Assembly (NCBI RefSeq): GCF_009688945.1
Contig: NZ_AP021874.1
Span: 3,472,001-3,536,000, forward strand
Length of the DNA: 64,000 bases
Direction of reading: 5' to 3'
DNA from: Desulfosarcina alkanivorans
GTDB taxonomy: Bacteria; Desulfobacterota; Desulfobacteria; Desulfobacterales; Desulfosarcinaceae
Within the stretch, counting starts at the first letter, position 1. Each line of letters starts with the position of its first letter. The notes beneath the pieces were generated by a model, which was given only the letters and a program-made list of their open reading frames with translations, was not told the DNA's origin and made no database searches. The translations under genes were made by a program, and so were the position numbers. Shown piece after piece: positions 1 to 8,423 of the stretch.

Positions 1-447
1 GGTGGCCGTGGCCCCCTTGATCGCCGGCGCGGTGTCCACGATCTCAAGATCGATGGTCTGTGGCAGTTCAATGCACAGGGGGTGGCCGTCCCTGAGCAGC
101 GCGGTGATCCCTTCCAGCCCGTCGATCAGCCACGGGATCTGTCCTTCCAGACTTTCTTCGGATAAGGTGTACTGCTCGTAGTTTTCACTGTCCATGAAGG
201 TGTAGAGGTTCTGGTCGCGGTAAAGAAAACTCACCCGTCGCTTGTCCACTACCATCTCTTCCAGCGTATCGTTCCCCTTGTAGGTCTGGTCCAGTTTCTG
301 GCCCGATATCAGCGATGCGTACCGGACCTTGTAAAGGGTGTTGGCCCCCCGTGCCGAAGGGGTGTGAACGTCGATGTGCTTGATCTGGTAGGGGTGGTTG
401 TCGATATCGATGATATTTCCTTTTTGAAGACTGCTGGCTTTTGGCAC
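1..447 (-). CDS. efpL: EfpL/YeiP-type elongation factor P-like protein, 3'-truncated by the window edge
   Basis: This is a translation factor that would bind stalled ribosomes and help peptide-bond formation at proline-rich stretches. Reading from a GTG at 445-447 gives 149 residues (V/M)PKASSLQKGNIIDID... and the frame is open to base 1, so the C-terminal OB domain lies outside. The KOW-like N-terminal domain and the middle OB domain, ending in ELPQTIDLEIVDTAPAIKG, match the E. coli YeiP/EfpL pattern. The loop tip reads TPSARGANTL with Arg at position 33; EfpL proteins have Arg where canonical EF-P has the modified Lys34, so no lysine modification is expected. The GTG start is preceded by AGGAGA six bases upstream, which decides the start. 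The family call is firm; EfpL rather than plain EF-P rests on the Arg33 loop. Confidence 0.85.
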   Translation of the reverse strand, partial: MPKASSLQKGNIIDIDNHPYQIKHIDVHTPSARGANTLYKVRYASLISGQKLDQTYKGNDTLEEMVVDKRRVSFLYRDQNLYTFMDSENYEQYTLSEESLEGQIPWLIDGLEGITALLRDGHPLCIELPQTIDLEIVDTAPAIKGATAT

Positions 448-760
448 GGATGTTCTCCTGTATGGTCGTCATTGTTGACAGCCGGGGCAACGGGTCCGGA
501 CCGACCATCGTTGACGCCCGCTCGACAAAGTATGTCTTTCCCTGACCTTTAAGAAAAAGGGCTGGGCAAGGCCAGAGGGAGAAGGCGGCATGAAATTACG
601 CCGACGACCGATAACGCTGTCCCCAACTTTTTTCTTAACGGCTATACTACCGCGTATCCGGGCTCAGGGCAATACAGTTGACGACGGAATGCGGCGACAC
701 CATTTTAAGACGTCGGCTTAAGATTCAAACCATCATGATCACGGCCTGTTGAGGAAACAA
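448..760. other. Divergent intergenic region between efpL and a small hypothetical gene
   Basis: No convincing gene is present in these 313 bases. On the minus strand, TTGCCC, 17 bases, TAGTAT is a weak sigma70-like promoter candidate for efpL. On the plus strand, TTGACG at 678-683 followed about 18 bases later by an AT-rich ATTTTA could serve the downstream gene. Both are only partial matches. Confidence 0.3.
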
Positions 761-1117
761 GTGAACGAAGACATCTGGCTGGAAAAAATGCGGCGGACGA
801 CGATGACCGGTGAACAGCAGCAGCAGCTGTTTGAAAAAATCGGCGCCATCCTTAAACGCGCCATCGATGACCGGTCACCCCAAAAACGACCGGCGGGCAA
901 AGCGGGCCTCAGGGCCGAAAAAGGCTACTACCGCCTCCTGTACCTGGAGGGAGACGTCCATGAACAAGCGGATCGTGAGGCCCTGGCCGATGGATGGGAA
1001 CACCTGAACGGGATATTGCGCCAACTGACGGATCTCCCCGAAATCCGGGCGGAGATCCTGGCGGGGGTTATGGCCACCGTGGATGAGATCACCGGTCAGC
1101 TGCCCGGCGCTGATTGA
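761..1117 (+). CDS. Small hypothetical soluble protein (118 aa)
   Basis: Not recognised. The product is a charged soluble protein of about 118 residues with no signal peptide or membrane segment. Its composition and likely helices (QQQQLFEKIGAILKRAIDD, then EHLNGILRQLTDLPEIRAEILAG) suggest an all-helical fold. I chose the GTG at 761 because GAGGAA lies directly upstream with normal spacing; a TTG at 749 is in frame but would put the ribosome site inside the gene. Codon use (GC-rich third positions) fits the neighbours. It stands alone between two intergenic stretches, so context gives no function. Confidence 0.55.
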   Translation: MNEDIWLEKMRRTTMTGEQQQQLFEKIGAILKRAIDDRSPQKRPAGKAGLRAEKGYYRLLYLEGDVHEQADREALADGWEHLNGILRQLTDLPEIRAEILAGVMATVDEITGQLPGAD

Positions 1118-1251
1118 CGACCGGTTGAGCATAACAGGCAAATGATGCGCCGCCACTTTCGCCGCTCCATTCTGTGCCTTCGCGCCGAGCCCCGATAAAA
1201 GCGGAGGCCCCCCGCAAGCCGCATCAAGGAAGTGTAGATGGTTTTATAGGG

Positions 1252-1281
1252 TTTACAGGCCATCCGGGCCAAACGTACAAT
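1252..1281 (+). promoter_or_regulatory. Sigma70-like promoter candidate
   Basis: TTTACA (1252-1257), an 18-base spacer and TACAAT (1276-1281) give 5/6 matches in each box. It points at the small gene at 1680 with a long leader between. Prediction by eye only. Confidence 0.4.
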
Positions 1282-1537
1282 TAACATCGTCATTCCGCTG
1301 TTGTACAATGGCACCCATCGATTATCCCGACCGGCCCACACCGCTCTCCTAAGGCAAGCCATGCACACCGCAGGGAATGCAGTCCGATTCCATTGGCAAC
1401 GACTGGATGTTCACAAACTGACACTGAAGCCCTGTGGCCACCGTTTCCTGTGGTGGGCCTTGACCGCTGGCCGAAGTTCGTTGCCGGTTGCAGTCAGAAT
1501 GACCGGAGACAGGGACAAAACCATACCAGGAGGGCGA

Positions 1538-1600
1538 ATGCAAAAAACCGGGTCCATGAAATTGCTCCTGTCCGGCCTTCAGGTGGAAGGGTCCGCCTGA
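1538..1600 (+). CDS. Possible 20-residue leader peptide
   Basis: The frame runs ATG CAA AAA ACC to TGA and encodes a short peptide beginning MQKTGSMKLLLSG. AGGAGGG at 1528-1534 lies just upstream with rather short spacing. The stop codon falls inside the right arm of a strong hairpin. No family is recognisable; it could be a leader peptide for the gene at 1680 or chance. Confidence 0.22.
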   Translation: MQKTGSMKLLLSGLQVEGSA

Positions 1601-1607
1601 AGGCCGG
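1572..1607. repeat. Long perfect-stem hairpin (15-bp arms, 6-base loop)
   Basis: The arms at 1572-1586 (CCGGCCTTCAGGTGG) and 1593-1607 (CCGCCTGAAGGCCGG) pair over 15 positions with a single G-U wobble around the loop AAGGGT. No T-tract follows on either strand, so it is not a standard intrinsic terminator. It could be a REP-like element, a protein-binding dyad or an RNA structure in the leader of the downstream gene. Confidence 0.6.
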
Positions 1608-1679
1608 CAATCGACCTTTCCCAACCCACCGATACCGGCGGTAAAAAGCCATCGCTGCCGGACAGCAAGGAGGTGAAAA

Positions 1680-1976
1680 ATGGTCATCATCAGTGCGCTT
1701 TGTTTTCCCCAGGAAAGCGCCAATAAAGTGGGAAAGCGCTTTCTGGAAATCGCTCCGCCACCGGACTATATGAGCATGAAAGGCCCCTATATCAAGGGAA
1801 CCGAGCAGGGAATCCGGGCCATCGAGATATTTGAGCTGGATGAAACCAAGCTGGCCGTGGGCCTGGATTATGTCACCCAACGGTCCGTTTCCTATTTCGG
1901 CATTCCCGGCTTCACCTACGAGACCAATGTCTATTTCGAGGCCCAGGAGTCGCTGAAGCTGATCGGCCTGGCCTGA
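1680..1976 (+). CDS. Conserved-looking small hypothetical protein (98 aa)
   Basis: Not recognised by name. It is a 98-residue soluble protein (MVIISALCFPQESANKVGKR...) with mixed beta/alpha character and no signal peptide. The end, GIPGFTYETNVYFEAQESLK, looks like a small ligand-binding or dimerisation fold, but that is only an impression. The start is secured by AAGGAGGTG immediately upstream, one of the strongest ribosome-binding sites in the window, so the protein is probably well expressed. It is transcribed alone, towards a convergent acetyltransferase-like gene. Confidence 0.65.
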   Translation: MVIISALCFPQESANKVGKRFLEIAPPPDYMSMKGPYIKGTEQGIRAIEIFELDETKLAVGLDYVTQRSVSYFGIPGFTYETNVYFEAQESLKLIGLA

Positions 1977-2041
1977 CACCATGGTATTCTGGTCCGGCAA
2001 CAGGGGAAAACCTCCCGGTGCTGCCGGGCCAGCATCCCTGT

Positions 2042-3052
2042 TCAGCCCGCCGGATCATCGATCAGGCAGAACATGGTCACATCCGGGCTCATTGCCTGCC
2101 GCTGCCGGTACTCCGCACGACTCTCCCGGACAAACCCCAGTTGGGCATAAAGCGCTTCCAGACGCGGGTTGTTGGTCAGGGAAATAAAACGCGTGTATCC
2201 CTGCGAACGCATCAGGGCCATGAATGATTTTACCGTGTGCACGCCCACCCGCTGGTTGCGGAAACGGGTGGAAATGGCCAGTGCGCCCAGTTCCACGGTC
2301 TTCTCGTCGATGATCTTCTGCTCCACGCACCCCACCACGATGCCGTCGATGGCGGTCACATAAAACCGGTGCCGATGGTCATTCAGGTATGCCTTGCTGC
2401 GGGGCTTTAAAAAACCCGACCGCTTGTACATCTCAAGAATCCGGTGAACGATGGCCACCTCCGCGTCGGTGCGCACCTGGCGGAAATCTTCCCGGAAGTT
2501 GTTGGCGATGAGGGTCCCCGCCCCTTCCACGGTGAACAGTTCATGTTTGATGATGTTTTTGCCTGCCGGCAGAATGTGAACACGATCACACTGCCCGGCC
2601 TCGATCTTGCGGCAGATGCAGGCCATGGCCCCCTTGAAATTGACATTGGCGATGGGCCCGCCGAATTCGTCCAGCGATTGGCGGACCCGCCCGGTGGTAA
2701 TGGCGTTGATTTTATCGCCCTGACGGTCAATGAGGAACCGGCGCTCCAGAAAAATCACCTTGAACATGGCGGGTCGATGGTTGAGTACCGCGTCGTAAAA
2801 ATCGATTTCCGGTGAAATGCGTATAATTCCGGTATCCGGAAGCCGGCGTTCCAGCTGGGTGATCAGCTTGCGGTTGGCGAACCGGTTGGGCATGTTGTGC
2901 AGCAAGGTGGTGACGGCGCCATGGCGGACCAGGAATTTGATGTCGGTGATGACGTCCTGAAAATGATCGCGCAGGATGCCTTCCCGGCAGGCGATAAAGA
3001 CGTGCCTTCCGGCAAGGGCGCGCGCGTATTCTTTCAGGTAGAGTTTGGGCAT
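2042..3052 (-). CDS. N-acetylglutamate-synthase-like protein: amino-acid-kinase-like domain plus GNAT acetyltransferase
   Basis: The protein probably acetylates an amino group with acetyl-CoA, most plausibly glutamate in arginine biosynthesis. Of its 336 residues, the N-terminal part (about 1-190) resembles the amino acid kinase fold of ArgA/ArgB proteins, with TVEGAGTLIANN in the typical place. The C-terminal part (about 190-330) is a GNAT domain with the acetyl-CoA loop written as ALAISTRFRNQRVGVH, followed by SLTNNPRLEALYAQLGF. Classical ArgA is around 440 residues, so this one is about 100 shorter and the kinase-like half is compressed. No arg genes are adjacent. It could instead be a related acetyltransferase of unknown substrate. 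No clear Shine-Dalgarno is visible before the ATG. Confidence 0.7.
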   Translation of the reverse strand: MPKLYLKEYARALAGRHVFIACREGILRDHFQDVITDIKFLVRHGAVTTLLHNMPNRFANRKLITQLERRLPDTGIIRISPEIDFYDAVLNHRPAMFKVIFLERRFLIDRQGDKINAITTGRVRQSLDEFGGPIANVNFKGAMACICRKIEAGQCDRVHILPAGKNIIKHELFTVEGAGTLIANNFREDFRQVRTDAEVAIVHRILEMYKRSGFLKPRSKAYLNDHRHRFYVTAIDGIVVGCVEQKIIDEKTVELGALAISTRFRNQRVGVHTVKSFMALMRSQGYTRFISLTNNPRLEALYAQLGFVRESRAEYRQRQAMSPDVTMFCLIDDPAG

Positions 3053-3221
3053 GGATGTTAACAGAATTCTGAGTTTTCAATTTTGAATGAAGGTTTTCTA
3101 CCGTTTCAAAAACAGACAGAATACATTAATTCAAAACGCAACATTATAATTTCAAATATGTCTGGCTATAGATCAGGCTGCGGCCAATCGCCTCGGATCC
3201 TGCCGGTTTCGTGTCACGGCC

Positions 3222-4574
3222 CTAAAAATCCAGAATCCCGGTATACGTCTGCGGCGTAATCGACAGCAGTTCCTGCTTGACGGATTCCGCCACATCCAGC
3301 GTACCGATAAAAGCGACGATGGCGGCCTCGTCGATGGCCTCATGGGTGCGGGTCAGCGCCAGCAGGGCCTCGTAGGGTTTGGGGTAGCCCTCCCGCCGCA
3401 GCACGGTCTGGATCCCCTCGGCCACCACGGCCCAGTTGTTCTCCAGGTCTTTTTTCAGCGCGTCCTCGTTGAGGATCAGCTTGTCCAGCCCCCGTTTGAG
3501 CGATTTGAGGGCGATGAGGGTGTGGCCCATGGGCACCCCGAGGTTGCGTGTCACCGTGGAGTCGGTCAGGTCCCGCTGGAGCCGGGAGATGGGCAGCTTG
3601 GCCGAGAGGTGCTCCAGCACGGCGTTGGCGATGCCCAGGTTGCCCTCGGCATTTTCGAAGTCGATGGGGTTGACCTTGTGGGGCATGGCCGAGGAGCCGA
3701 TCTCACCCTTTTTTATTTTCTGCTTGAAATAATCCATGGAAATGTAGGTCCACAGATCCCTGCACAGATCCAGCAGGATGGTGTTGATCCGTTTCACGCC
3801 GTCGCAAAACGCAGCCAGGTGGTCGTAGTGTTCGATCTGTGTGGTCGTCCGGGAGCGCGTCAGCCCCAGGTCCTCGTCGACCAGCCGGTTGGCGAAGGCG
3901 ATCCAGTCGATGTCCGGGTAGGCCACGTGGTGGGCATTGAAATTGCCGGTGGCGCCGCCGAACTTGGCGGCGAAAGGAACGGCCTCCAGCAGTGTCATCT
4001 GCTGGGCCAGCCGGTCCACGAACACATGTATCTCTTTGCCCAGACGGGTGGGCGAAGCGGGCTGGCCGTGGGTGCGGGCCAGCATGGGCACCGGCTTCCA
4101 CTGCCCGGCCTTGGCGTCAAGATCCGCCACGATCTCCTGCAGTGCCGGCAGCATCACCGTATGCCAGGCCTCCTTCAGGGACAGGGGCATGGCCGTGTTG
4201 TTGATGTCCTGGGACGTCAGGCCGAAGTGGATGAATTCCTTGTAGGCCGACAGGCCCAGTCCGTCGAATGCCTCTTTGACGAAATACTCCACCGCCTTGA
4301 CATCATGGTTGGTGGTCTTTTCGATCTCCTTGATCCGGGCCGCGTCCGCCATGGTGAAGCTTCGGCAGGTTTCGCGCAGCCGGTCGAACACCTCCGGGTC
4401 AACGCCGGCCAGTTGGGGCAGGGGCAGCCGGCACAGGGCGATGAAATACTCGATCTCCACCCGGACCCGGTAACGGATCAGCGCGCCTTCGCTGAAAAAG
4501 TCGGACAGGGCGGCGGTGGCCCGACGGTATCGGCCGTCCACCGGGGAAACGGCGGTCAGGGGAGAAAGTGTCAT
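3222..4574 (-). CDS. purB: Adenylosuccinate lyase
   Basis: PurB removes fumarate from SAICAR and from adenylosuccinate in purine synthesis, working as a cytosolic homotetramer. The 450 residues begin MTLSPLTAVSPVDGRYRRAT, the start typical of the E. coli-type PurB subfamily (E. coli PurB is 456 aa). The fumarase/aspartase superfamily signature GSSAMPHKVNPIDFENAEGN is intact with its catalytic serine loop, and TSQDINNTA and ARTHGQPASPT carry the other conserved active-site stretches. AGGAGG five bases before the ATG fixes the start. It stands alone on the minus strand upstream of the acetyltransferase gene, with a 169-base gap. Confidence 0.95.
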   Translation of the reverse strand: MTLSPLTAVSPVDGRYRRATAALSDFFSEGALIRYRVRVEIEYFIALCRLPLPQLAGVDPEVFDRLRETCRSFTMADAARIKEIEKTTNHDVKAVEYFVKEAFDGLGLSAYKEFIHFGLTSQDINNTAMPLSLKEAWHTVMLPALQEIVADLDAKAGQWKPVPMLARTHGQPASPTRLGKEIHVFVDRLAQQMTLLEAVPFAAKFGGATGNFNAHHVAYPDIDWIAFANRLVDEDLGLTRSRTTTQIEHYDHLAAFCDGVKRINTILLDLCRDLWTYISMDYFKQKIKKGEIGSSAMPHKVNPIDFENAEGNLGIANAVLEHLSAKLPISRLQRDLTDSTVTRNLGVPMGHTLIALKSLKRGLDKLILNEDALKKDLENNWAVVAEGIQTVLRREGYPKPYEALLALTRTHEAIDEAAIVAFIGTLDVAESVKQELLSITPQTYTGILDF

Positions 4575-4859
4575 GGGGACCTCCTAAATTCTATTCGGGA
4601 TAAAAGGCGAAAAAAATATCATTGGGTTCACGGATGCATATCAATGTCAAAGGTAAAATCCAAAATGTCAATTGAAGGACGGCGGACGGTTCTTTATAAA
4701 CCTGTTATGATTGACGATCGGATTGATCCTCGTCCAGGCCGCTTATAGGTAAATGGCCCGGCAATGTCAAACGGGAGCAGGGTTCAGGCTGACGGTTGAA
4801 GACATTTAGGGCTGGCGGCATGCTGTGCTTTTTTAATTAAACCGGCCACCATTCTTCAC

Positions 4860-7361
4860 TTAAAACGTAACACGTTTTTCCAACAATGCTTTCAACATCG
4901 TCTGCCGCCGGCTGGTATCCTGGTTTCTGACCGCCATGGCCATGGCCTTGCGGGTGCCCACCAGCACGGCCAGACGCCGGGCACGCGTCAAGCCGGTGTA
5001 CAAGAGGTTGCGATAAAGCATTTTGAAATGCTGGGCGAGAACCGGAATGACCACCACTTCAAACTCGCTGCCCTGGGATTTGTGGATCGTAATGGCGTAG
5101 GCCAGGTCCAGTTCAGCGATGTCGTCGCGTTGATAGTCCACCGTGCGGTTGTCAGGGAAAAAGGACACGGTGCAGGTCAGCGCCTGGTTGTCGATCCGCA
5201 CGATCTGGCCGATGTCCCCGTTAAAGACTCCCAGGTCGTAGTTGTTCCGGCGATGGATCACCCGGTCGCCGACGCGAAAGATGCGTTCCCCCAGGCGCAG
5301 TTCGCGCTTGCCCGTCGACGGGGGGTTGGCCGCCTCCTGAATCATCGTGTTGAGGCTCAGGGTGCCCAGGCTGCCCCGGATCATGGGGGAAAGCACCTGG
5401 ACTTCGCAGTCCCGACCGCAATATTTCGGGATCCATTCCAGCACCAGCTGCCTGACGATCCCGGTCGCCGACAGGCCGTAATGCAGCGACGACCAGGGGT
5501 GGATTTTTTTCACGACGGCCGCCAGTTCCGCAGCACGGCTGTCGGCCCGGGCCACCTGTTCCAGGTTGACGTGCTCGAATTTTCTGGGAATCGTCAGTTC
5601 GGTCTCGTAAGGCACAACCGGTTCGCGGATGCGGAACTCATACAGGTTGTCCTCACCGTCAACAACCGGCACCGGAGCTGCAGGTTCTGCATCGAAGAGC
5701 CGTTTCACCCGGGACACGAAACGCAGTTGTTCCCGGGTGGCTTCATCCGAATCCATGAAAAAACAATCGGCGCCGTTGGTCCACACCTCCGGTTTTTTAA
5801 AGGGCGATTCGATGTGGGGCATATCCCCGCGGTTGATCATGTGGGCGTAATTGATGATCAGGGACTGCGCCGCCTGCCTGAAAATCCGGGTCAATCGAAA
5901 ACAGAATACGGTGCCGGAGGCGATGATATCCCTGAGCACATTGCCGGCACCCACCGACGGCAGCTGGTCGGCATCGCCGATAAACAGCACCCGGCAACCC
6001 CGGGGAACCGCCTTGAGCAGGGATGCCGTCAGGGCGATGTCCAGCATTGAGCATTCATCCACGATCAAAAAATCGGCATCGAGGGGGTCTGTTTCGTTTT
6101 TCCTGAACCGGCCCATCTGCCACGCCAGCAGCCGGTGAATGGTCTTTGATTCCCGGCCGATGACATCGGTCATCCGCTGGGCCGCCCTGCCGGTGGGCGC
6201 AGCCAGAATGACCCGCTCGCCGGCCGCCTCGAGCAGCTTGACCAGCACCAGGGTCGTGGTGGTCTTGCCCACCCCGGGGCCACCGGTCAGCACGGAAAAT
6301 TGCCGTCCCACGATGCCCGTGACCGCCGCGGCCTGCTCATCGCTCAGGACGATACGGCTGTCCCGGCAGAACTTGACGATCCAGCGCTGCACCCGATCCA
6401 TGTCGATGGGAACCGATCCACCCATACCGGCGATTGTACGGGCCACGGTCAGCTCATCAAAATAGAGGCTTTTTGAGTAGTAGCACGCCTCGGTGTCCCC
6501 ATTTTCATTCCCCCGCTGGCGAATCATCAGCAGGCCGTCGGCCGCCATCGCATCCAGCAGGGCGGGCAGGCGGTCGCCAACGTCCAGCGACAGCAGGTCA
6601 TTGACCTGCACCTGAATCTGCGTTTGGGTCAGGTAGCAATGGCCAGCATCCCTGCTGGCTGCCAGCACGTGGGCGATTCCCGCCATCATCCGCTGCCTGC
6701 TGTCGGTGTCCAGGCCAATGCTCAGGGCCACCTTGTCTGCCGAAAAAAAACCGATCCCGTAAAAGTCCCTGGCCAGCCGATACGGGTCCTCGGTGACACA
6801 GGCAATGGCCTGATCACCGTACTGCTTGTATATCCGAACCGCAAAAAGGGTGCTGATCCCATGGGACTGCAGAAAGATCATGACATCGCGGATGGCCCGG
6901 TGCTCGATCCAGGCCGCGCTGATGGTTTTCAGTTTTTTTTCGGCAATGCCCGGGACTTCGGTAAGCCGGTCGATCTGCGCTTCGAAAACGTCCAGCGTCT
7001 CCTCGCCAAAGTGCCGAACTATCTTTTTGGCCGTTTTCGCCCCAACGCCTCTGATGAGTCCCGATCCGAGGTATTTTTCCAATGCGGCACTGGTGGCCGG
7101 CCGACGCTCGACGGCATGGGTGGCGTTGAACTGGCGCCCATATTTGGGGTTGATCGTCCAGGATCCGGAAAATTCCATGGTCGCACCGGCAAACACTTTG
7201 GTCTGGTGAACGATGACGGTTTCCTGCTGGTGGGGGTTGTTGAAGGGCAGCACGCGCAGGACCGACCAGCCGTTATCGGCGTTGTGATAGGTGACCCGGT
7301 CCACGATCCCCCGGAGGCGCTCGCTGATGATTCCGGTGCGATTCGGTGTGGGTGGTTGCAT
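4860..7361 (-). CDS. recD2: RecD2-family ATP-dependent DNA helicase
   Basis: This is a 5'-3' superfamily 1B DNA helicase of the RecD2/TraA type, acting in DNA repair without RecBC. The order is an N-terminal OB-like region, helix-hairpin-helix motifs (GLIRGVGAKTAKKIV and LTEVPGIAEKKL), then the motor with Walker A GGPGVGKTTT near residue 357, Walker B DFLIVDECSML, motif III GDADQLPSVGAGN, and near the C-terminus the UvrD-like motif TIHKSQGSEF with TGLTRAR. RecD2 proteins are usually 700-850 residues; this gives 833 from the ATG at 7359-7361. An in-frame TTG at 7377-7379 would add six residues; neither start has a clear ribosome site. No recB or recC is nearby, which fits RecD2. Confidence 0.9.
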   Translation of the reverse strand: MQPPTPNRTGIISERLRGIVDRVTYHNADNGWSVLRVLPFNNPHQQETVIVHQTKVFAGATMEFSGSWTINPKYGRQFNATHAVERRPATSAALEKYLGSGLIRGVGAKTAKKIVRHFGEETLDVFEAQIDRLTEVPGIAEKKLKTISAAWIEHRAIRDVMIFLQSHGISTLFAVRIYKQYGDQAIACVTEDPYRLARDFYGIGFFSADKVALSIGLDTDSRQRMMAGIAHVLAASRDAGHCYLTQTQIQVQVNDLLSLDVGDRLPALLDAMAADGLLMIRQRGNENGDTEACYYSKSLYFDELTVARTIAGMGGSVPIDMDRVQRWIVKFCRDSRIVLSDEQAAAVTGIVGRQFSVLTGGPGVGKTTTTLVLVKLLEAAGERVILAAPTGRAAQRMTDVIGRESKTIHRLLAWQMGRFRKNETDPLDADFLIVDECSMLDIALTASLLKAVPRGCRVLFIGDADQLPSVGAGNVLRDIIASGTVFCFRLTRIFRQAAQSLIINYAHMINRGDMPHIESPFKKPEVWTNGADCFFMDSDEATREQLRFVSRVKRLFDAEPAAPVPVVDGEDNLYEFRIREPVVPYETELTIPRKFEHVNLEQVARADSRAAELAAVVKKIHPWSSLHYGLSATGIVRQLVLEWIPKYCGRDCEVQVLSPMIRGSLGTLSLNTMIQEAANPPSTGKRELRLGERIFRVGDRVIHRRNNYDLGVFNGDIGQIVRIDNQALTCTVSFFPDNRTVDYQRDDIAELDLAYAITIHKSQGSEFEVVVIPVLAQHFKMLYRNLLYTGLTRARRLAVLVGTRKAMAMAVRNQDTSRRQTMLKALLEKRVTF

Positions 7362-7384
7362 AAGTATGGTTTCATACAATCAAC

Positions 7385-7412
7385 TTGCAACCCGATGATC
7401 AAGAAATATATT
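7385..7412 (+). promoter_or_regulatory. Promoter candidate for the methyltransferase gene
   Basis: TTGCAA (7385-7390), 16 bases, then TATATT (7407-7412) lie in the only AT-rich patch between recD2 and the divergent methyltransferase gene. Transcription would start near 7419, giving a 40-odd-base leader to the ATG at 7462. Confidence 0.35.
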
Positions 7413-7461
7413 ATAGAGCATACCCTTGATTAACCCGTCGTCATTGCATACACTTTTGTCC

Positions 7462-8313
7462 ATGGGCTACGTTTTCGACTTTCATGATGCCAGAGGCTAC
7501 GACCAGTGGTTTTCAAAACGGAAAAACCGCCTGGCCGCTGCCCTGGAGAGCCGGCTCATGATGGGAATGCTGGATCCGGTTGCCGGAGAATCCGTGCTGG
7601 ACATCGGCTGCGGCACCGGGGCGTCAACCGTACCGCTGCTGGAAAAAGGCCTCGATGTGACGGGTATCGACCCGTCCCCCTATATGCTGGACATCCTGTC
7701 GGCAACCCTGGGCAATCGCATCTCCCTGTACCGCGGGTTCGCCGAAGACCTCCCCTTTGACGACAACTCGTTTAACCATGCCTGCCTGTTCACCTGCCTG
7801 GAATTCGTGGACGATCCCCAGAAGGCGCTGGCTGAGGCCTTTCGCGTGGCCAAGGACCGCGTGTTTATCGGGTTCTTGAACCGCTATGCCCTCGCGGGCA
7901 TTGGCCGCCGGGTGCAGGGCATCTTTTCGCAGACCATCTATAGCCGGGCCACCTTTTTCAGCGTCTGGGAAATCAAAAGCATGGTCCGCAAGCTCATGGG
8001 ACCGGTTCCGGTGTGCTGGCGCACCGTCTGCCAGTTTCCCGGCCCCTGGGGAACCTGGATGAACCACATCGAAGGATCAGGCCTGGTCCAGCGATTTCCC
8101 TTCGGCACCTTTGCCGGCATGGTCGTCACCCTGGTGCCGCGGTTCCGCACACGCCCCCTGGCCATCCGTTATCAGCCCAAGAATGTCGGCAACGTGGCTG
8201 CCGGTGCGGCCGGGTGTTCCGGGATGGCCCCATCCAATGGGTTTGAAGATTTTCCTCGCCGGGCAGCGGGAAGGGCCGCGTCTACGCCGGCCAAAAACTG
8301 GCCGCCGCAATGA
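7462..8313 (+). CDS. Class I SAM-dependent methyltransferase
   Basis: The protein transfers a methyl group from S-adenosylmethionine to an unknown acceptor. The Methyltransf_11/UbiE-like core is clear: motif I VLDIGCGTGAST, an acidic GIDPSPYML strand 2, then AEDLPFDDNSFNHACLF and a LEFVDDPQKALAEAFRV motif III. I take the ATG at 7462 (MGYVFDFHDARGYDQWF, 283 aa) because the conserved-looking sequence starts there; a TTG at 7426 would add 12 residues, and neither has a good Shine-Dalgarno. The last 45 residues are Ala/Pro/Arg-rich and unlike the fold, so they may be a divergent tail. It is a single-gene unit; the next operon has its own promoter. Confidence 0.75.
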   Translation: MGYVFDFHDARGYDQWFSKRKNRLAAALESRLMMGMLDPVAGESVLDIGCGTGASTVPLLEKGLDVTGIDPSPYMLDILSATLGNRISLYRGFAEDLPFDDNSFNHACLFTCLEFVDDPQKALAEAFRVAKDRVFIGFLNRYALAGIGRRVQGIFSQTIYSRATFFSVWEIKSMVRKLMGPVPVCWRTVCQFPGPWGTWMNHIEGSGLVQRFPFGTFAGMVVTLVPRFRTRPLAIRYQPKNVGNVAAGAAGCSGMAPSNGFEDFPRRAAGRAASTPAKNWPPQ

Positions 8314-8320
8314 GAATCAG

Positions 8321-8350
8321 TTGACAATGCACCCAAACATCTGTTTAAAT
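8321..8350 (+). promoter_or_regulatory. Promoter candidate for the amrS-kinase operon
   Basis: A perfect TTGACA (8321-8326) is followed 17-18 bases later by TTTAAAT (8344-8350). It lies in the short AT-rich gap directly before the AmrS-like gene, so the operon has its own start despite the gene just upstream on the same strand. Confidence 0.5.
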
Positions 8351-8423
8351 TGTAAAATTTATACTCCCGGATCGCCGGTGCCGTTTACCGGAGGATCCTC
8401 GCCAAATTAAAGGAGCCCGCCTC

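Larger units (their letters stand above)
1118..1679. other. 562-base stretch without an established gene
   Basis: No ORF here has a convincing start, codon use or recognisable product. What can be seen is a plus-strand promoter candidate at 1252-1281, a 20-codon reading frame with its own Shine-Dalgarno at 1538-1600, and a 15-base-pair hairpin at 1572-1607 overlapping the end of that frame. Together they would make a leader of roughly 390 bases ahead of the gene at 1680. Confidence 0.4.

Noticed and set aside
1494-2000. 168-codon minus frame
   Set aside because: It runs opposite the 98-residue gene, which has a near-perfect ribosome site, and its own start has none.
3342-4748. Open plus-strand frame of 468 codons opposite purB
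   Set aside because: It is antisense to a clear purB, and its product is a low-complexity Gly/His/Val-rich mix with no motif. Long antisense frames are common at this GC content.
7362-7379. TTG start extending RecD2 by six residues
   Set aside because: No better ribosome site than the ATG and no added conserved sequence; left as an alternative.
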